Shown here: one piece after another, positions 23,432-36,260 of the stretch | How the letters are laid out: each line of letters begins with the position of its first letter | Numbering within the stretch: the first letter of the stretch is position 1 | Assembly: GCF_042453785.1 (NCBI RefSeq) | Contig: NC_091664.1 | Coordinates: 31,048,501 to 31,112,500 of the forward strand | Direction: 5' to 3' | From: Malus domestica | Taxonomy: Eukaryota; Streptophyta; Magnoliopsida; Rosales; Rosaceae | Length of the DNA: 64,000 nt | Made by a program: the position numbers and the translations under genes | The notes under the pieces: generated by a model | The model's input: the letters and a program-made list of their open reading frames with translations, nothing else | What the model was told of the DNA's origin: nothing | Database searches by the model: none

Positions 23432-24387
23432 AGTTGTCCTATATGTGGTGGTCCTGATGAAAATTTAATTCATCGTTTGAGGAAGTGCTCTAAAGCTATA
23501 GTTGTTTGGAATTCATTGAAGGCTCCTAGTAATATCTGCTCTACTTTCAATTTAAACTTGGAAGGATGGATTGCTGCTAACATACACTGTAAAACTCTTT
23601 AGTCACCAAGGGTTGGAATGATGTAATATTTTCTGGTTTGCGTGTTGGCATATTTGGAAGTGGACAAATTGTATTGTCTTCAATCCATTATATCAAGCTC
23701 CCTTTGACATTGTGAACACTATTTTGAAGTATGCATAGGAGTGGACCGATGCTAATAAGGTTAGTCATTATGAGCCCCATAATTCTTGAAAAGTTGGCTT
23801 GGGTTTCTTCAAATGAGGGATGGTTGAAATTGAATATTGATGGTTCTTGCCAAGGACAAAACCATGATATCGGTTTGGGAGTACTTAGAGATCGTTAGGG
23901 CTCTTGGATTAGGGGTTTTTTTCCAGCTAATATGGGAGTAGGAGAAGTCCTTGAAGTTGAGTTGTGGGGTCTCTTTTTAGGCTTTTGAAAATGGCTTTGG
24001 ATAAGGGTGCTAGGAGAACACTTGTGGAATCTGACTCTACTGTTTTAGTGTCACTTGTCAAATGTATTGGGCATGAGTTGCATCTCTTGACTTCTTTGTT
24101 ATATGGCTGTAATCACTTGATTACTTAATTTGATCAATGTAATTTAAGTCATATTTATAGGAAAAAGGAATATTGTGGCAGATGGTTTGGCAAATTTGAG
24201 CTTTTCTTTGGACTTGGGCTATGTTATGTTGGATGACCATCTTCCTTCAATCGTTTGCTTACTTCTAGATGATATTTCCGGGGTTGCTAGGAATCGGGCT
24301 ATTTGTGTAAGCCTTTTGGGCTGATGTTCTTCCTTGTTTAGCATTTTTGCTTAGACTTTGGGCCCCTTTATAACAAAAAAAAAAAAA
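23432..24387 (+). mobile_element. LINE (L1 type), 5'-truncated 3' end with RNase H region
   Basis: Conceptual frames read CPICGGPDENLIHRLRKC (zinc-binding tail of the reverse transcriptase), then KLAWVSSNEGWLKLNIDGSC (first RNase H Asp), EVELWGLFLG and LVESDSTVLVSLV. A later piece reads NIVADGLANLS, and a 13-A tail ends at 24387. The reading frame switches several times and holds stops, for example after VLRDR near 23898, so the copy is dead. The transposase-like front half is missing, as is usual for L1 insertions. The left edge is approximate. Confidence 0.8.
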
Positions 24388-25230
24388 CAGAGCACAAAGG
24401 GTGTATGAGTTATTAATTTCGATCCAAGAAAATTAGTAAACAGCTTATATGATAGAGTTAGACGAATTCATACTGTGATTTTAGATAAATTAACAAATAA
24501 CTTCAACAAAAATCCGATTATGACTCTTCTTCAATCCAACTTCTCCTCAATTCAGTTCATTAATCTCCATTCAATTCATCCCACTCTAACGACTAATTAG
24601 TAAATATGCATAATAATAGTAATGCAGAACAGAGGGGAAAAAAAAATTAAAGTTTTTTTTGTTTTGGGTAATTTGTGTGCCGAAGCCCATCAAAACAAAC
24701 CAGATAGAAATCATATTGGGCTACAAAACGCTACACTTGATCGACAACAAAAAGCAGCCCAAATCATCATTAGGCCCAAGTAATCCAAGGGGGTCATATT
24801 TCTCTACGCATTTCTGTGGAAATTGGGTGTCAGAGCCGAGATAAAAACAAGAAAATTGGAGGAAGAAAATCAAATTTAAAATCGGTTTACACTCTCAGAC
24901 TGGCCAATAGTAAAAACCTGGCTGCCATACTTTCCGAAGGCGGCGTCCGAGACGACGGAGAGCGAGTATAAGAACCGGTTGCACGCTCGTAATTAAACCG
25001 CTACTCGCTGTGAGTGCTTTCATCTTCTCTACTTTTCTGCATCGTTTTTAGCTAGGGTTTCTGTTTGCGTTTTCTGGTTTTTTAATTTAATTTAATTATA
25101 TATATATATTTCAGATTTTACGTTTTCGTCGTTATTTGAAATTGGAGTTGCAGTAAAACCCTAGGCTGACTTGTTTGGAGGTTTTGAATTTGTGTACTAG
25201 GGTTTCTGAGATTCGGATTGAGATCTTGAA

Positions 25231-28200
25231 ATGGCGCAGCACTTGGGCGGCGGTGCGGAGGCGCACGCCCGGTTCAAGCAATACGAGTACCGTGCTAACT
25301 CGAGTTTGGTGCTGACCACCGACTCTCGCCCACGTGATACGCACGAGCCCACCGGCGAGCCGGAGTCTCTATGGGGAAAGATTGACCCCAAGCACTTCGG
25401 TGACCGGGCTTACAGGGGAAGACCGCCGGAGCTCGATGACAAGCTTAAGAAGTCGAAGAAGAAGAAGGAGCGGGACCCGAATGCTGAACCTGCTCCAGTT
25501 CGGCAGAGTAAAAAGCCGCGGCTTCATGAAGAGAGCGTGCTCACGGCCACTGAGGAAGGGGTTTATCAGCCTAAGACCAAGGAAACCAGGGCTGCCTATG
25601 AGGCTATGCTCAGCGTCATTCAGCAGCAGCTGGGTGGCCAGCCTTCGAGTATCATAAGCGGCGCTGCGGACGAGATTTTGGCCGTTCTTAAGAACGAGAA
25701 CTTTAAGAATGCTGATAAGAAAAAGGAGATTGAGAAAATGTTGAATCCTATACCCAACACCGTCTTTGATCAGTTGGTTTCAATTGGGAGGTTGATTACT
25801 GACTTCCAAGATGGGGGTGATGCTGGAGGGTCTGCCGTGGCTAATGGTGATGAAGCCTTAGATGACGATGTGGGTGTTGCGGTTGAGTTTGAAGAAAATG
25901 AAGATGATGATGAGGAGAGTGATCTTGATATGGTCCAGGAGGACGACGAAGAGGACGACGATGATGTGGCTGAACCACATCAGTCTGGGGCTATGCAAAT
26001 GGGTGGTGGGATTGATGACGATGAAATGCAGGAAGCAAACGAGGGTATGAGCCTTAATGTTCAGGACATTGATGCTTATTGGCTTCAGAGGAAGATATCT
26101 GAAGCTTATGAGAAACAGATTGATCCACAACAATGCCAGAAGCTTGCTGAAGAGGTGCTCAAGATACTCGCTGAAGGTGATGACAGGGAAGTTGAAACCA
26201 AGCTGTTGGTTCACCTTCAATTTGACAAATTCAGCCTTATTAAGTTTCTATGTCGAAACCGGCTGAAGATTGTCTGGTGCACGCGTTTGGCCAGAGCCGA
26301 AGACCAAGATGAGAGGAAGAAAATTGAGGAGGAAATGCTGCAGTTGGGTCCAGATTTGGCTGCAATTGTAGAACAGCTGCATGCCACAAGGGCTAGTGCA
26401 AAGGAGAGGCAAAAGAACTTGGAGAAGAGTATTAGAGAAGAGGCTCGCAGGTTGAAGGATGAGAGTGGTGGAGATGGGGACAGGGGTAGGAGGGGCCTGG
26501 TCGATAGAGATGCTGACAGTGGTTGGTTGAAGGGGCAGGCAGAGCTACTTGATCTTGATAGCCTTGCACAAGAGCAAAGTAGACTTTTGGTGTCAAAGAA
26601 GTGCGTGCTTCCAGATGGGTCTTACAGACATCCCAGCAAGGGATATGAAGAAATCCATGTGCCAGCCTTGAAACAGAGACCATTTAATCCTGATGAGAAG
26701 CTTGTAAACATATCTGCCATGCCAGAGTGGGCTCAGCCGGCTTTCAAAGGAATGACCCAGTTGAACAGGGTACAGAGTAGAGTCTATGAGACTGCCCTTT
26801 TCAAAGCGGACAATATCCTGCTATGTGCTCCTACTGGTGCTGGAAAAACTAATGTTGCAGTGCTCACTATACTTCAGCAGTTTGCGCTGAACATGAACAA
26901 GGAGGACGGTTCCATAAACCACAGTGATTATAAGATTGTATATGTTGCACCTATGAAAGCTCTTGTTGCGGAAGTTGTTGGAAATCTTTCTAATCGTTTG
27001 AAGGATTATGATGTCAATGTGCGGGAGTTAAGTGGTGACCAGACATTGACTCGCCAACAGATTGAAGAAACTCAAATTATTGTCACAACCCCTGAGAAGT
27101 GGGATATCATTACCCGAAAGTCAGGAGACCGGACTTACACTCAACTGGTCAAACTTCTTATCATTGATGAAATTCATCTCCTCCATGATAATAGAGGCCC
27201 TGTTCTTGAAAGTATCGTTGCTAGAACTGTTAGGCAGATTGAGACCACTAAAGATCATATTCGGTTGGTGGGGTTATCTGCTACTCTCCCTAACTATGAA
27301 GATGTGGCATTGTTCTTGCGTGTTGACCTTAAGAAGGGACTGTTTTATTTTGATAACAGTTACAGACCTGTCCCCTTATCTCAACAGTATATTGGAATCA
27401 TGGTGAGGAAACCATTACAGAGGTTCCAGTTGATGAATGATCTCTGCTATGAGAAGGTCGTCGCTGTGGCTGGAAAACATCAAGTCCTTATCTTTGTCCA
27501 TTCGAGGAAAGAAACAGCCAAAACAGCTCGAGCTATAAGAGATACTGCACTTGCCAAGGACACCCTTGGCAGGTTTCTTAAAGAAGACAGTGCTAGCCGA
27601 GAGATTCTAACTACTCATACAGATTTGGTCAAGAGCAATGATCTCAAAGATCTTCTGCCGTACGGTTTTGCCATTCATCATGCTGGATTGAACAGGGCAG
27701 ATCGCCAACTGGTTGAGGATCTCTTTGCTGATGGGCACGTACAAGTTTTGGTTTCCACAGCAACACTTGCTTGGGGCGTGAATCTGCCAGCTCACACTGT
27801 GATAATCAAAGGGACTCAGATCTATGATCCAGAAAAGGGAGCATGGACTGAACTAAGTCCTTTGGATGTTATGCAGATGTTGGGGCGTGCAGGAAGACCT
27901 CAGTACGATTCGTATGGAGAAGGGATTATCATTACTGGCCACAATGAGCTTCAATACTATCTTTCTTTGATGAACCAACAGCTTCCCATTGAAAGTCAAT
28001 TCATATCCAAATTGGCTGACCAACTTAATGCTGAAATCGTTCTTGGAACTGTTCAAAATGCTAGAGAAGCTTGCAATTGGATAGGATACACTTACCTGTA
28101 TGTTCGCATGCTACGTAACCCCACACTCTATGGTTTGGAAGCTGATGTTCTCTCCAGAGATATTACATTGGAGGAGAGACGAGCTGATTTGGTAAGAATC

Positions 28201-31200
28201 GCTCAAACTTAGCATTATTTGCTGTTGACATTTTCATTCCCTTGCAACATTAGTAATAGTAGTATAGTATATAACCATATTCTTAATTGCACTAGATAAC
28301 AAACAAGTGCATATCAATGGAGAGGAAACACGCGAACAAAAGGGGCTTGACATAGTAATGTCAAAAAGTAGTATTGGTATAGGAATTTGCTTGTCCCATT
28401 CTATTAGATATTTTATGGCATTTGAGTCTGTGTTGACCATGATGGTTTTTGGGTTTTGATATATTTCATCTTTAATTCTATCTGGTTTCTCTTGGACTCA
28501 TTTAGTGCTCGTCCATTCTGTTCTTATCGTTGCTGTGGCACTTTGTAGCATTTATCTGGATTCCTGCATTCTGTATTTCTTATGGATCTCTCATTTTGTC
28601 TCAACCATTTCATTTTGCAGATCCATTCTGCTGCAACCATCTTGGACAAGAATAATTTGATTAAGTACGACAGAAAAAGTGGATATTTCCAAGTTACAGA
28701 CTTGGGTCGCATTGCAAGTTATTACTATATAACTCATGGAACAATATCCACATATAATGAGCATTTGAAGCCTACAATGGGGGATATTGAGCTTTGTCGA
28801 TTGTTCTCGCTCAGTGAAGAATTTAAGTATGTTACTGTGCGGCAGGATGAAAAGATGGAGCTAGCAAAGCTTTTGGATCGTGTTCCCATTCCGGTGAAGG
28901 AAAGCCTGGAAGAGCCCAGTGCCAAGATCAATGTCTTGCTGCAAGCATATATCTCACAGCTGAAGCTTGAGGGGCTTTCGTTGACATCAGATATGGTCTA
29001 CATTACTCAGGTTTGTATTATTATTTCATGCTTTTTTCTCATTTATTGTTTGAGATACAGTTTGGATTGTGCTGCCAGCTTGTTCTAGCTTACGTATATA
29101 TTTTGTTTCTCTTATCCTGTTATTCATTTTCTGCTCTTTTTTTTTTTTCGGTTTTGGATTTGTTCAGAGTGCAGGGCGTCTTCTACGAGCTCTTTTTGAG
29201 ATTGTCTTGAAACGAGGATGGGCTCAACTAGCGGAAAAGGCTTTGAACATGTGTAAGATGGTTAACAAGAAGATGTGGAGTGTCCAAACACCTCTTCGCC
29301 AATTCACTGGTATTTCAAATGATATTTTGATGAAGCTGGAGAAGAAGGATTTGGCCTGGGATAGGTATTATGATCTCTCTTCGCAGGAGCTAGGGGAGCT
29401 TATTCGTATGCCAAAGATGGGAAGAACACTTCATAAGTTCATCCACCAGTTCCCCAAATTAAACCTTGCAGCCCATGTGCAGCCAATTACTCGCACTGTA
29501 TTGAGGGTGGAGCTCACTATAACACCAGATTTCCAATGGGAGGACAAAGTTCATGGATATGTGGAGCCATTTTGGGTAATAGTGGAGGATAATGATGGCG
29601 AGTTTGTCCTTCATCATGAATATTTTCTGCTGAAGAAGCAGTATATTGATGAGGATCATACTTTGAACTTTACAGTGCCAATATATGAGCCCCTTCCGCC
29701 TCAATACTTCATTCGTGTTGTGTCTGATAGGTGGCTCGGGTCCCAGACTGTTTTACCTGTTTCTTTCAGACACCTCATTTTACCTGAAAAGTATCCTCCA
29801 CCAACAGAGTTATTGGACTTGCAACCACTTCCCGTGACTGCATTAAGGAATCCGTTATATGAAGCTCTGTATCAAGATTTCAAGCATTTCAATCCTGTTC
29901 AAACTCAGGTTTTCACTGTTTTGTACAATTCAGATGACAATGTCCTAGTTGCTGCACCAACAGGGAGTGGGAAGACCATATGTGCAGAGTTTGCTTTATT
30001 GAGGAATCATCAGAAGGGCTCTGATAATGTCATGCGTGTTGTGTATATTGCACCTATTGAAGCTCTTGCCAAGGAACGTTACCGTGACTGGGAGAAGAAG
30101 TTTGGAAAGGGTCTCAATCTGCGAGTTGAATTATTAACAGGGGAAACAGCCACAGACTTAAAACTGCTTGAGAAAGGTCAGATTATCATCAGCACTCCAG
30201 AGAAATGGGATGCTTTATCCCGCCGCTGGAAACAGAGAAAGCATGTTCAACAGGTTAGTCTTTTTATTATAGATGAACTCCACTTGATTGGTGGTCAGGG
30301 TGGTCCCATCTTGGAGGTAATAGTCTCTAGAATGAGATACATAGCGAGTCAACCTGAGAACAAGATTCGTATTGTGGCTCTGTCAACTTCTCTTGCAAAT
30401 GCAAAGGATCTTGGGGAATGGATAGGGGCTAGCTCTCATGGCCTTTTCAATTTTCCTCCTGGTGTGCGCCCAGTGCCTCTGGAAATACACATTCAGGGGG
30501 TGGATCTGGCTAATTTTGAAGCCAGGATGCAAGCAATGGCAAAACCCACATACACTGCAATTGTCCAGCATGCCAAGAATGGGAAACCAGCTCTTGTTTA
30601 TGTTCCTACAAGGAAGCATGTTCGACTAACGGCTGTGGATCTGATGACCTACTCAAATGCAGACGGTGGGGAGAAACCGTCATTTCTGTTGCGGTCTGTA
30701 GATGATATTGAGCCTTTCATTGAAAGACTTGGCGATGAAATTTTGAAAGGCACTTTGCGCAGTGGAGTGGGCTACCTGCATGAAGGTTTAAGCAGTTTGG
30801 ACCAAGAAGTTGTGTCACAGCTGTTTGAAGCTGGGTGGATTCAAGTTTGTGTCATGAGCAGTTCAATGTGCTGGGGAGTGCCGTTGTCAGCACATTTGGT
30901 GGTTGTGATGGGAACTCAGTATTATGATGGCCGGGAAAATGTTCACACTGATTACCCTGTTACTGATCTGTTGCAGATGATGGGTCATGCTAGTCGCCCT
31001 CTACTAGATAATTCTGGGAAATGTGTCATCCTCTGCCACGCACCTCGTAAAGAATACTACAAGAAGTTCTTGTACGAAGCATTCCCTGTTGAAAGCCATT
31101 TGCACCATTATCTACATGATAATCTGAATGCAGAAGTTGTTGCAGGAATAATTGAGAACAAGCAAGATGCTGTCGATTACCTTACATGGACTTTCTTGTA

Positions 31201-32359
31201 CCGGAGGCTCACACAAAATCCCAACTATTACAATCTTCAGGGAGTTACTCAGCGGCATCTTTCTGATCACCTGTCGGAGCTTATTGAAAATACACTGAGC
31301 GACTTGGAGGCAAGCAAGTGTGTTGCAATCGAGGATGACATGGACCTTTCTCCTTTGAATCTTGGCATGATAGCTTCATACTATTACATCAGTTATACCA
31401 CCATTGAGCGTTTCAGTTCGTCTTTAACTTCCAAAACAAAGATGAAGGGTCTTCTTGAGATTCTAACTCACGCTTCGGAGTATTCACAACTTCCTATTCG
31501 ACCAGGGGAGGAAGAGGTAGTTCGGAGGCTAATTAACCACCAGAGGTTTTCCTTTGATAATCCCAAATGCACAGATCCTCATGTTAAAGCAAATGCTCTG
31601 CTTCAGGCCCACTTTGCTAGGCAGCCTCTGGGTGGTAACCTAGCGTTGGACCAGCGAGAGGTGATCCTTTCCGCTAGTAGGTTGCTTCAGGCGATGGTTG
31701 ATGTCATTTCCAGCAATGGCTGGCTAAGCCTTGCTGTCTTAGCCATGGAAGTCAGCCAGATGGTGACTCAGGGCATGTGGGACAGGGACTCGATGCTTCT
31801 ACAGCTTCCTCACTTCACAAAGGAGTTGGCAAAGAGATGCCAGGAAAATCCTGGAAAGAGTATAGAGACAGTGTTTGATTTGGTTGAGTTGGATGATGAC
31901 GAAAGGCGTGACCTACTTAAGATGTCAGATTCACAGCTGCTGGATATTGCACGATTTTGCAACCGCTTTCCCAACATTGATATGCTATATGAGGTGCTTG
32001 ATAGGGATAACATAAGGGCCGGGGAAGAAATCACTCTGCTAGTCACTCTCGAACGTGACCTTGAAGGGAGGACTGAGGTAGGTCCTGTGGATGCCCTGAG
32101 GTATCCCAAGGCCAAAGAAGAGGGCTGGTGGCTTGTGGTCGGCGATACCAAGACAAACTCGCTGCTCGCCATCAAGAGAGTTTCGCTGCAACGGAGGGCC
32201 AAGGTGAAGCTCGAGTTTGCTGCTCCTGCCGAACCCGGAGAGAAGAGTTTCATTCTTTACTTCATGTGCGATTCATATTTGGGATGCGATCAGGAATATG
32301 ATTTCACTCTTGATATTAAGGATGCAGCAGGACCTGACGACGACAGCGGCAGCGAATGA
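25231..32359 (+). CDS. BRR2: U5 snRNP helicase BRR2 (DExH-box, two helicase cassettes)
   Basis: BRR2 unwinds U4/U6 snRNA to activate the spliceosome. Coding exons 25231-28191, 28621-29010 and 29168-32359 give 2180 aa, close to Arabidopsis BRR2a. The N-terminal region has an acidic stretch (about residues 210-250), then cassette 1 with Walker A APTGAGKT, box [17 protein letters not shown] and [13 protein letters not shown]. Sec63-type sequence follows. Cassette 2 has [12 protein letters not shown] and a degenerate motif VI (GHASRP instead of GRAGRP), then a second Sec63 region. The active first and degenerate second cassette is normal for this family. A 5' leader intron is likely (GTGAGT near 25011). 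It converges on the lyase gene, with stop codons about 395 bp apart. Confidence 0.98.
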
Positions 32360-32659
32360 TATGTTCCCTGTTCTTCCAAGCATTTTCTCTTCTGTTATGT
32401 TTTTTATTTCCGCTGTTTCTGTTTCTTAAAGGTTATGGTTCGTATGTTCCATATGATGTAATATACTCTACTGGATGACGATAATTTTGCACGCATGCCC
32501 CCTTTCAGATTAAAGGGCTCGTTGGGGCTGTTTTTTCTAACAATATATTTTCTGCTTATAATTTTGTTATTAACTTATCGAAACTTTGTATTTATAGAGT
32601 TCTAATTTGAAATAAATATGAAACATATTTGAAACAAATATGAAAGAAATTATACAACA

Positions 32660-32702
32660 ATCAAGTCTAATCTCGCTAAGTGAGGTCAGTGAGGTCAGTT
32701 GA
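32660..32702. repeat. SINE core fragment between BRR2 and the lyase gene
   Basis: AAGTCTAATCTCGCTAAGTG followed by AGGTCAGTGAGGTCAG resembles the conserved Au-type SINE 3' core, with a small internal duplication of GTGAGGTCA. Confidence 0.4.
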
Positions 32703-32753
32703 AAGAAATCGTAAATCGTATGTACTATTAAACTGTAATACATAATAGTGCAA

Positions 32754-34805
32754 TCACTCTGGTGGAGGTCCTTCCAGTCGGATGTAGTCGTACATAACTC
32801 CGGCGAAAGGTCCCCAGTTTCTTGATTGAGTAAGGTATATGGTGTTGTATCCTTGTTGTAGTCGATAGCTCGGCACATCAACACTGAAAAGCCAGTACAA
32901 ACCATGAATTCCATGCCTTGCTATGGCATTGTCCTTCCCTATTAGCCCTGTCGAAAAATGAGGTGTGTCGGTCTGGTTGTTGAATCGAACCTGCAGTTCA
33001 GCATAGGTGGCCGAAGCCAATGCCAATTGGAGCGTATAATCTCCGGTCCAAACGTCTTCAAGTTGAAATACAATTTGCCATGTCGTTGCCTCGTATGTAC
33101 CGTTTCTGTTTCTTGTCACATGAGCGTAAAACCAATCATCGTTGTAATTGTCTGTGCCGACGGTGTAGATGAGATCATGGTCAGGGTAATAATCTCCATA
33201 TCGTTCCCACAAGCCATATTGCCTAAACTTGTTTGCGTAATTGTCAGTGAACAAACGGTTCACAAGGGTCGGATATGGATCCGGTATGTTGAACTCTGCG
33301 GCTGACCGATCGGGGATGCCAATCTCCCACAAGGTTGGACCACTTCTCGGAGGTTCGAAGGTAATATTAGCTAAGTTGATTTCACTTGCAGGTTCAATTG
33401 TAATATCATGCTCGTACTTGTAGTCCCCAATGAAGCCGGGAACAGTTGCATACAAACTATAGTTCCCCGGTCGAACATCTTTTATGTAGAAATAACCTTG
33501 CTTGTCAGCTTGAGTCCAGAACTGATAACCCTTGCATTCCATTTGCCATGATCCCGCGTATCCGCGTGCAGCCAATCCCACATAAGCATAACTTGCTGAA
33601 TCTAGGCCCTCGTGGAAGTACGAATCCCATATTAGTAACTGACCAGCAACTGATCCACGTTCATCGGAGCTAGGAAAGTCTTCGGACTGAGTGAAATTGT
33701 ACGGCCAACTCTTTACTTCTTCATACATCTGTTCCTTTGCATTTTCCCAGAGAGAGAAGGAGGCATTCGAGCTTGGAATGTCCGAGTTAAGATACACAAA
33801 GACAGGACCAAAAACCTTCTTCCATGCCTCACCTTCTGCGAAGGTCAGTCCAAAACCTCTCCCGACGTAGTGACTACTAAGAAACACAGTGAGGGAAGTT
33901 GGTCCCACATGAGAGGTAAGTTCCTGCTTGAACGGCCCCGCTGAACGAAACTCAGTACTAGGTGTGATCATCCAAAGACCTATAGCATCGTCAGTGCTAA
34001 TCCAACCGTGAACCTTGATGTCTTTGACTTCACTGGAGTATTGGTATTTGTCATCCACCTCTCCTTTAAAGTCGGGATTGCTTGGATTAGTTAAAAGAAC
34101 AGCTTCGCGATAGGCAAGGGCCTGAGCGTGGTCTCCGTCGCGATCTTTGGCTGTTGGCATGAATCTTCGTCTGTCGTCTGATACAGCCATGAATTGAAAT
34201 TTATCTTCTCGAAGTTTCAAAACGAGTCTTGTTTGACCTAGGTGCAATTCCGGCCACCCTTCTAGACGCTCATATATGGCATATGCATAGAACCCAGCGC
34301 GGCCACGCTGCATTATGTATCTTTTGTCAACATTTAAGGGTAGCGTCCAATCACCGAGGGAAATATCAAAAGTTTTATTAAAAGAAATCTCTATTTGGTC
34401 TGCCGTCGATGTAACAATCTTGAATGTTGTTCCTTGTAGTCTGTCCAAGCCATTTTTCGAGACAAGATCCCAGTAACCTCTATTGCTTGGGGGGTTTTTG
34501 ATTTCGAGCAAGTTGTCAATTCCCTTGTATTGAATTCCAATGACATCTCCTCCAGGATAAGAAAAAGTGACTCGGACAATGCCATTGTTCAGCTCCACCG
34601 TGTTATGAGTTTGTTGTGTTAGCATCTGGTTGAAATTGAGCTCATTACCATTAACACTCCTTAGTGCTCGCCTTCCAGAAATCGTTATCGTCTCAGAAGC
34701 ACCATTATTATTGTGGAGGAAGAAGAGCAAACCCAGTAGTGCGACTGAAAAAACTCCGAGGATACCCCATCTCCTCCATTGCCTCACCTCCTCCATCGAA
34801 AGCAT
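32754..34805 (-). CDS. Rhamnogalacturonate lyase (PL4), intronless, membrane-anchored
   Basis: This enzyme cleaves the rhamnosyl-galacturonosyl backbone of pectic RG-I in the cell wall. The whole protein lies in one open frame with no intron. The frame is open up to an ATG at 34859, but I prefer the MLSMEEVRQWRRW start (about 34805), because the basic head is then followed by the hydrophobic ILGVFSVALLGLLFFL segment, a signal anchor. Domains in order are a beta-sandwich catalytic domain (VELNNGIVRVTFSYPGG, GFYAYAIYERLEGWPELHLG, ending near residue 380), a middle fn3-like domain (YFYIKDVRPGNYSLYATVPG) and a C-terminal CBM-like domain (GLYWLFSVDVP, then AGVMYDYIRLEGPPPE). Plant paralogues I know are interrupted by introns, so a retrogene origin is inferred. 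A relic of its 5' end lies near 3071. Confidence 0.93.
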   Translation of the reverse strand: MLSMEEVRQWRRWGILGVFSVALLGLLFFLHNNNGASETITISGRRALRSVNGNELNFNQMLTQQTHNTVELNNGIVRVTFSYPGGDVIGIQYKGIDNLLEIKNPPSNRGYWDLVSKNGLDRLQGTTFKIVTSTADQIEISFNKTFDISLGDWTLPLNVDKRYIMQRGRAGFYAYAIYERLEGWPELHLGQTRLVLKLREDKFQFMAVSDDRRRFMPTAKDRDGDHAQALAYREAVLLTNPSNPDFKGEVDDKYQYSSEVKDIKVHGWISTDDAIGLWMITPSTEFRSAGPFKQELTSHVGPTSLTVFLSSHYVGRGFGLTFAEGEAWKKVFGPVFVYLNSDIPSSNASFSLWENAKEQMYEEVKSWPYNFTQSEDFPSSDERGSVAGQLLIWDSYFHEGLDSASYAYVGLAARGYAGSWQMECKGYQFWTQADKQGYFYIKDVRPGNYSLYATVPGFIGDYKYEHDITIEPASEINLANITFEPPRSGPTLWEIGIPDRSAAEFNIPDPYPTLVNRLFTDNYANKFRQYGLWERYGDYYPDHDLIYTVGTDNYNDDWFYAHVTRNRNGTYEATTWQIVFQLEDVWTGDYTLQLALASATYAELQVRFNNQTDTPHFSTGLIGKDNAIARHGIHGLYWLFSVDVPSYRLQQGYNTIYLTQSRNWGPFAGVMYDYIRLEGPPPE

Positions 34806-35352
34806 GTCAGCCTCTCTCCGCTTGGAAAAATAGAGTACTTGTTCGTAATAACAAATCAATGTAGTTTTTCTGTTTTGAGATTAACTGATTATATTCGATA
34901 TTATATAGTCAGGCACATTCATCCTCATGTAGTTAGGACTCCTCGTGTTGTTGGAATTCCTAATATAGAGTTTGGTTTGATTTTCCTTAAATTAGAATAT
35001 ACGTCCGCTTTTATGTTTCTTTGTTACTTAAAAGTTTTCCTGGACGATTTAGGAAGTCTTGTTCCTTTTAATTTTCGGTAGATAATTTGTTTAGGATTTG
35101 GTTTGAATTTTCGTGGTTAAGTTGGGATTTCCGTTTGGTTGGTTTGGCTGCTACTTGCTCTCAGGTTAGGGGGTTTGATTTTTGGCAGAGTTCTGATTGC
35201 TTTCTGGAATATAATTTTTGTGTTTGAAATCCTCGGGTTTGATTCGAGTGCTGCTAAGCATGTTCCAGCTGTTGGTGTTTCCCTTCGAATTTAACCTAGT
35301 ATTTGCTAAAATGAAACAGCTTCGGATAGACTAGGATCAGGTGACATCTGAT

Positions 35353-35488
35353 TTTCCTCGTTGATTTAGGATTTCCCTTTCCCTTTTATGTTTCTTTGTT
35401 AATTAGAATTTCCAACTCCTAGTTTCCTGTAATACTCCATTGATAATCCGTCTAGTGTTCGGTTTGAATTTCCTTGTTGAGTTAGGAT
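35353..35488. repeat. Internal repeat of the lyase upstream region
   Basis: About 35413-35490 (CTAGTGTTCGGTTTGAATTT, then CCTTGTTGAGTTAGGAT) resembles about 35057-35128, so the upstream flank is itself partly duplicated. Confidence 0.5.
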
Positions 35489-35489
35489 G

Positions 35490-35655
35490 CAAAGAAAGGT
35501 CAAGGTAGGTGAAGCTTGAATTGCTGCTCCTGCAGAACATTTTTCCTTCTGCGGGGAGAGGATGAGATGTTTTTTTTTCTTCTGAACATTTTTCCTTCTG
35601 TTATGGTTTTTGATTTCCACGCGCTATCTGTTTCTATAACATTTGGCTCATATGT
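35490..35655 (+). pseudogene. Fragment of the BRR2 3' end
   Basis: AGAAAGGTCAAGGT followed by GAAGCTTGAATTGCTGCTCC parallels the last codons of BRR2 (around 32198-32235). TTCCTTCTGTTATGGTTTTT then GATTTCC..CTGTTTCT and CATATGTTG parallel its 3' untranslated region (about 32375-32455). The part in between is lost. It lies downstream of the intact BRR2 in the same orientation, beyond the lyase gene. Confidence 0.7.
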
Positions 35656-36230
35656 TGGCTGATGATAAATCTCGCATCTGTAAGGCAAGCATTTGCTAAA
35701 ATTCGCTTGCCTTCGGTTCTAGTGAATGGTTACAGCAACCCCTAATGCCTTATTTTTCTCGGCTTGTGGTTGTGCCAAGGATCTTCTTATGATATTCTTC
35801 TGTGGCCGCTCATGAATCTAAATTATTGAGAAATTGAGAACGAAAAAACTCAAAATAATAACAGCTTTTGAACTATTTGTACAGATAATTGGGAAGGATT
35901 TATTGACACTTGAATTTCCTTTACATTTGATACAAGAGAGAGAGAGAGAGAGACCAAACACTTTCTTGCAGTGTAAGGAACAATATCCCAATTTAACAAA
36001 ATAAAAAAACAAAAGGAAAAAAGGAACAAAATATCTCAACAACAGGAGAAGGACTTACGTGAAACCCTAAGATGGTGGTGTTCTAGACCAATTATAAGAG
36101 GCTAAAACGTGCCATCATGTTATTAATCTAAAACACCATGCGTCCGGTAATGTAGGTAAGTCTCTCTCCCATAGTGGATACATTTGAAACGGGAAATACG
36201 TATATAACACAATTTTGAAAAGGAGGGTTA
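35656..36230. other. Spacer with a GA microsatellite
   Basis: No gene recognised. A GAGA run occurs at about 35935-35953. The right end likely holds the 3' untranslated region of the LEA-like gene. Confidence 0.5.
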
Positions 36231-36260
36231 ACATGAAATATGAACAAGGGACAGGATGAA

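Noticed and set aside
32190-35655. A second complete BRR2 gene
   Set aside because: Only about 165 bp of the BRR2 3' end recurs at 35490-35655; no helicase sequence precedes it.
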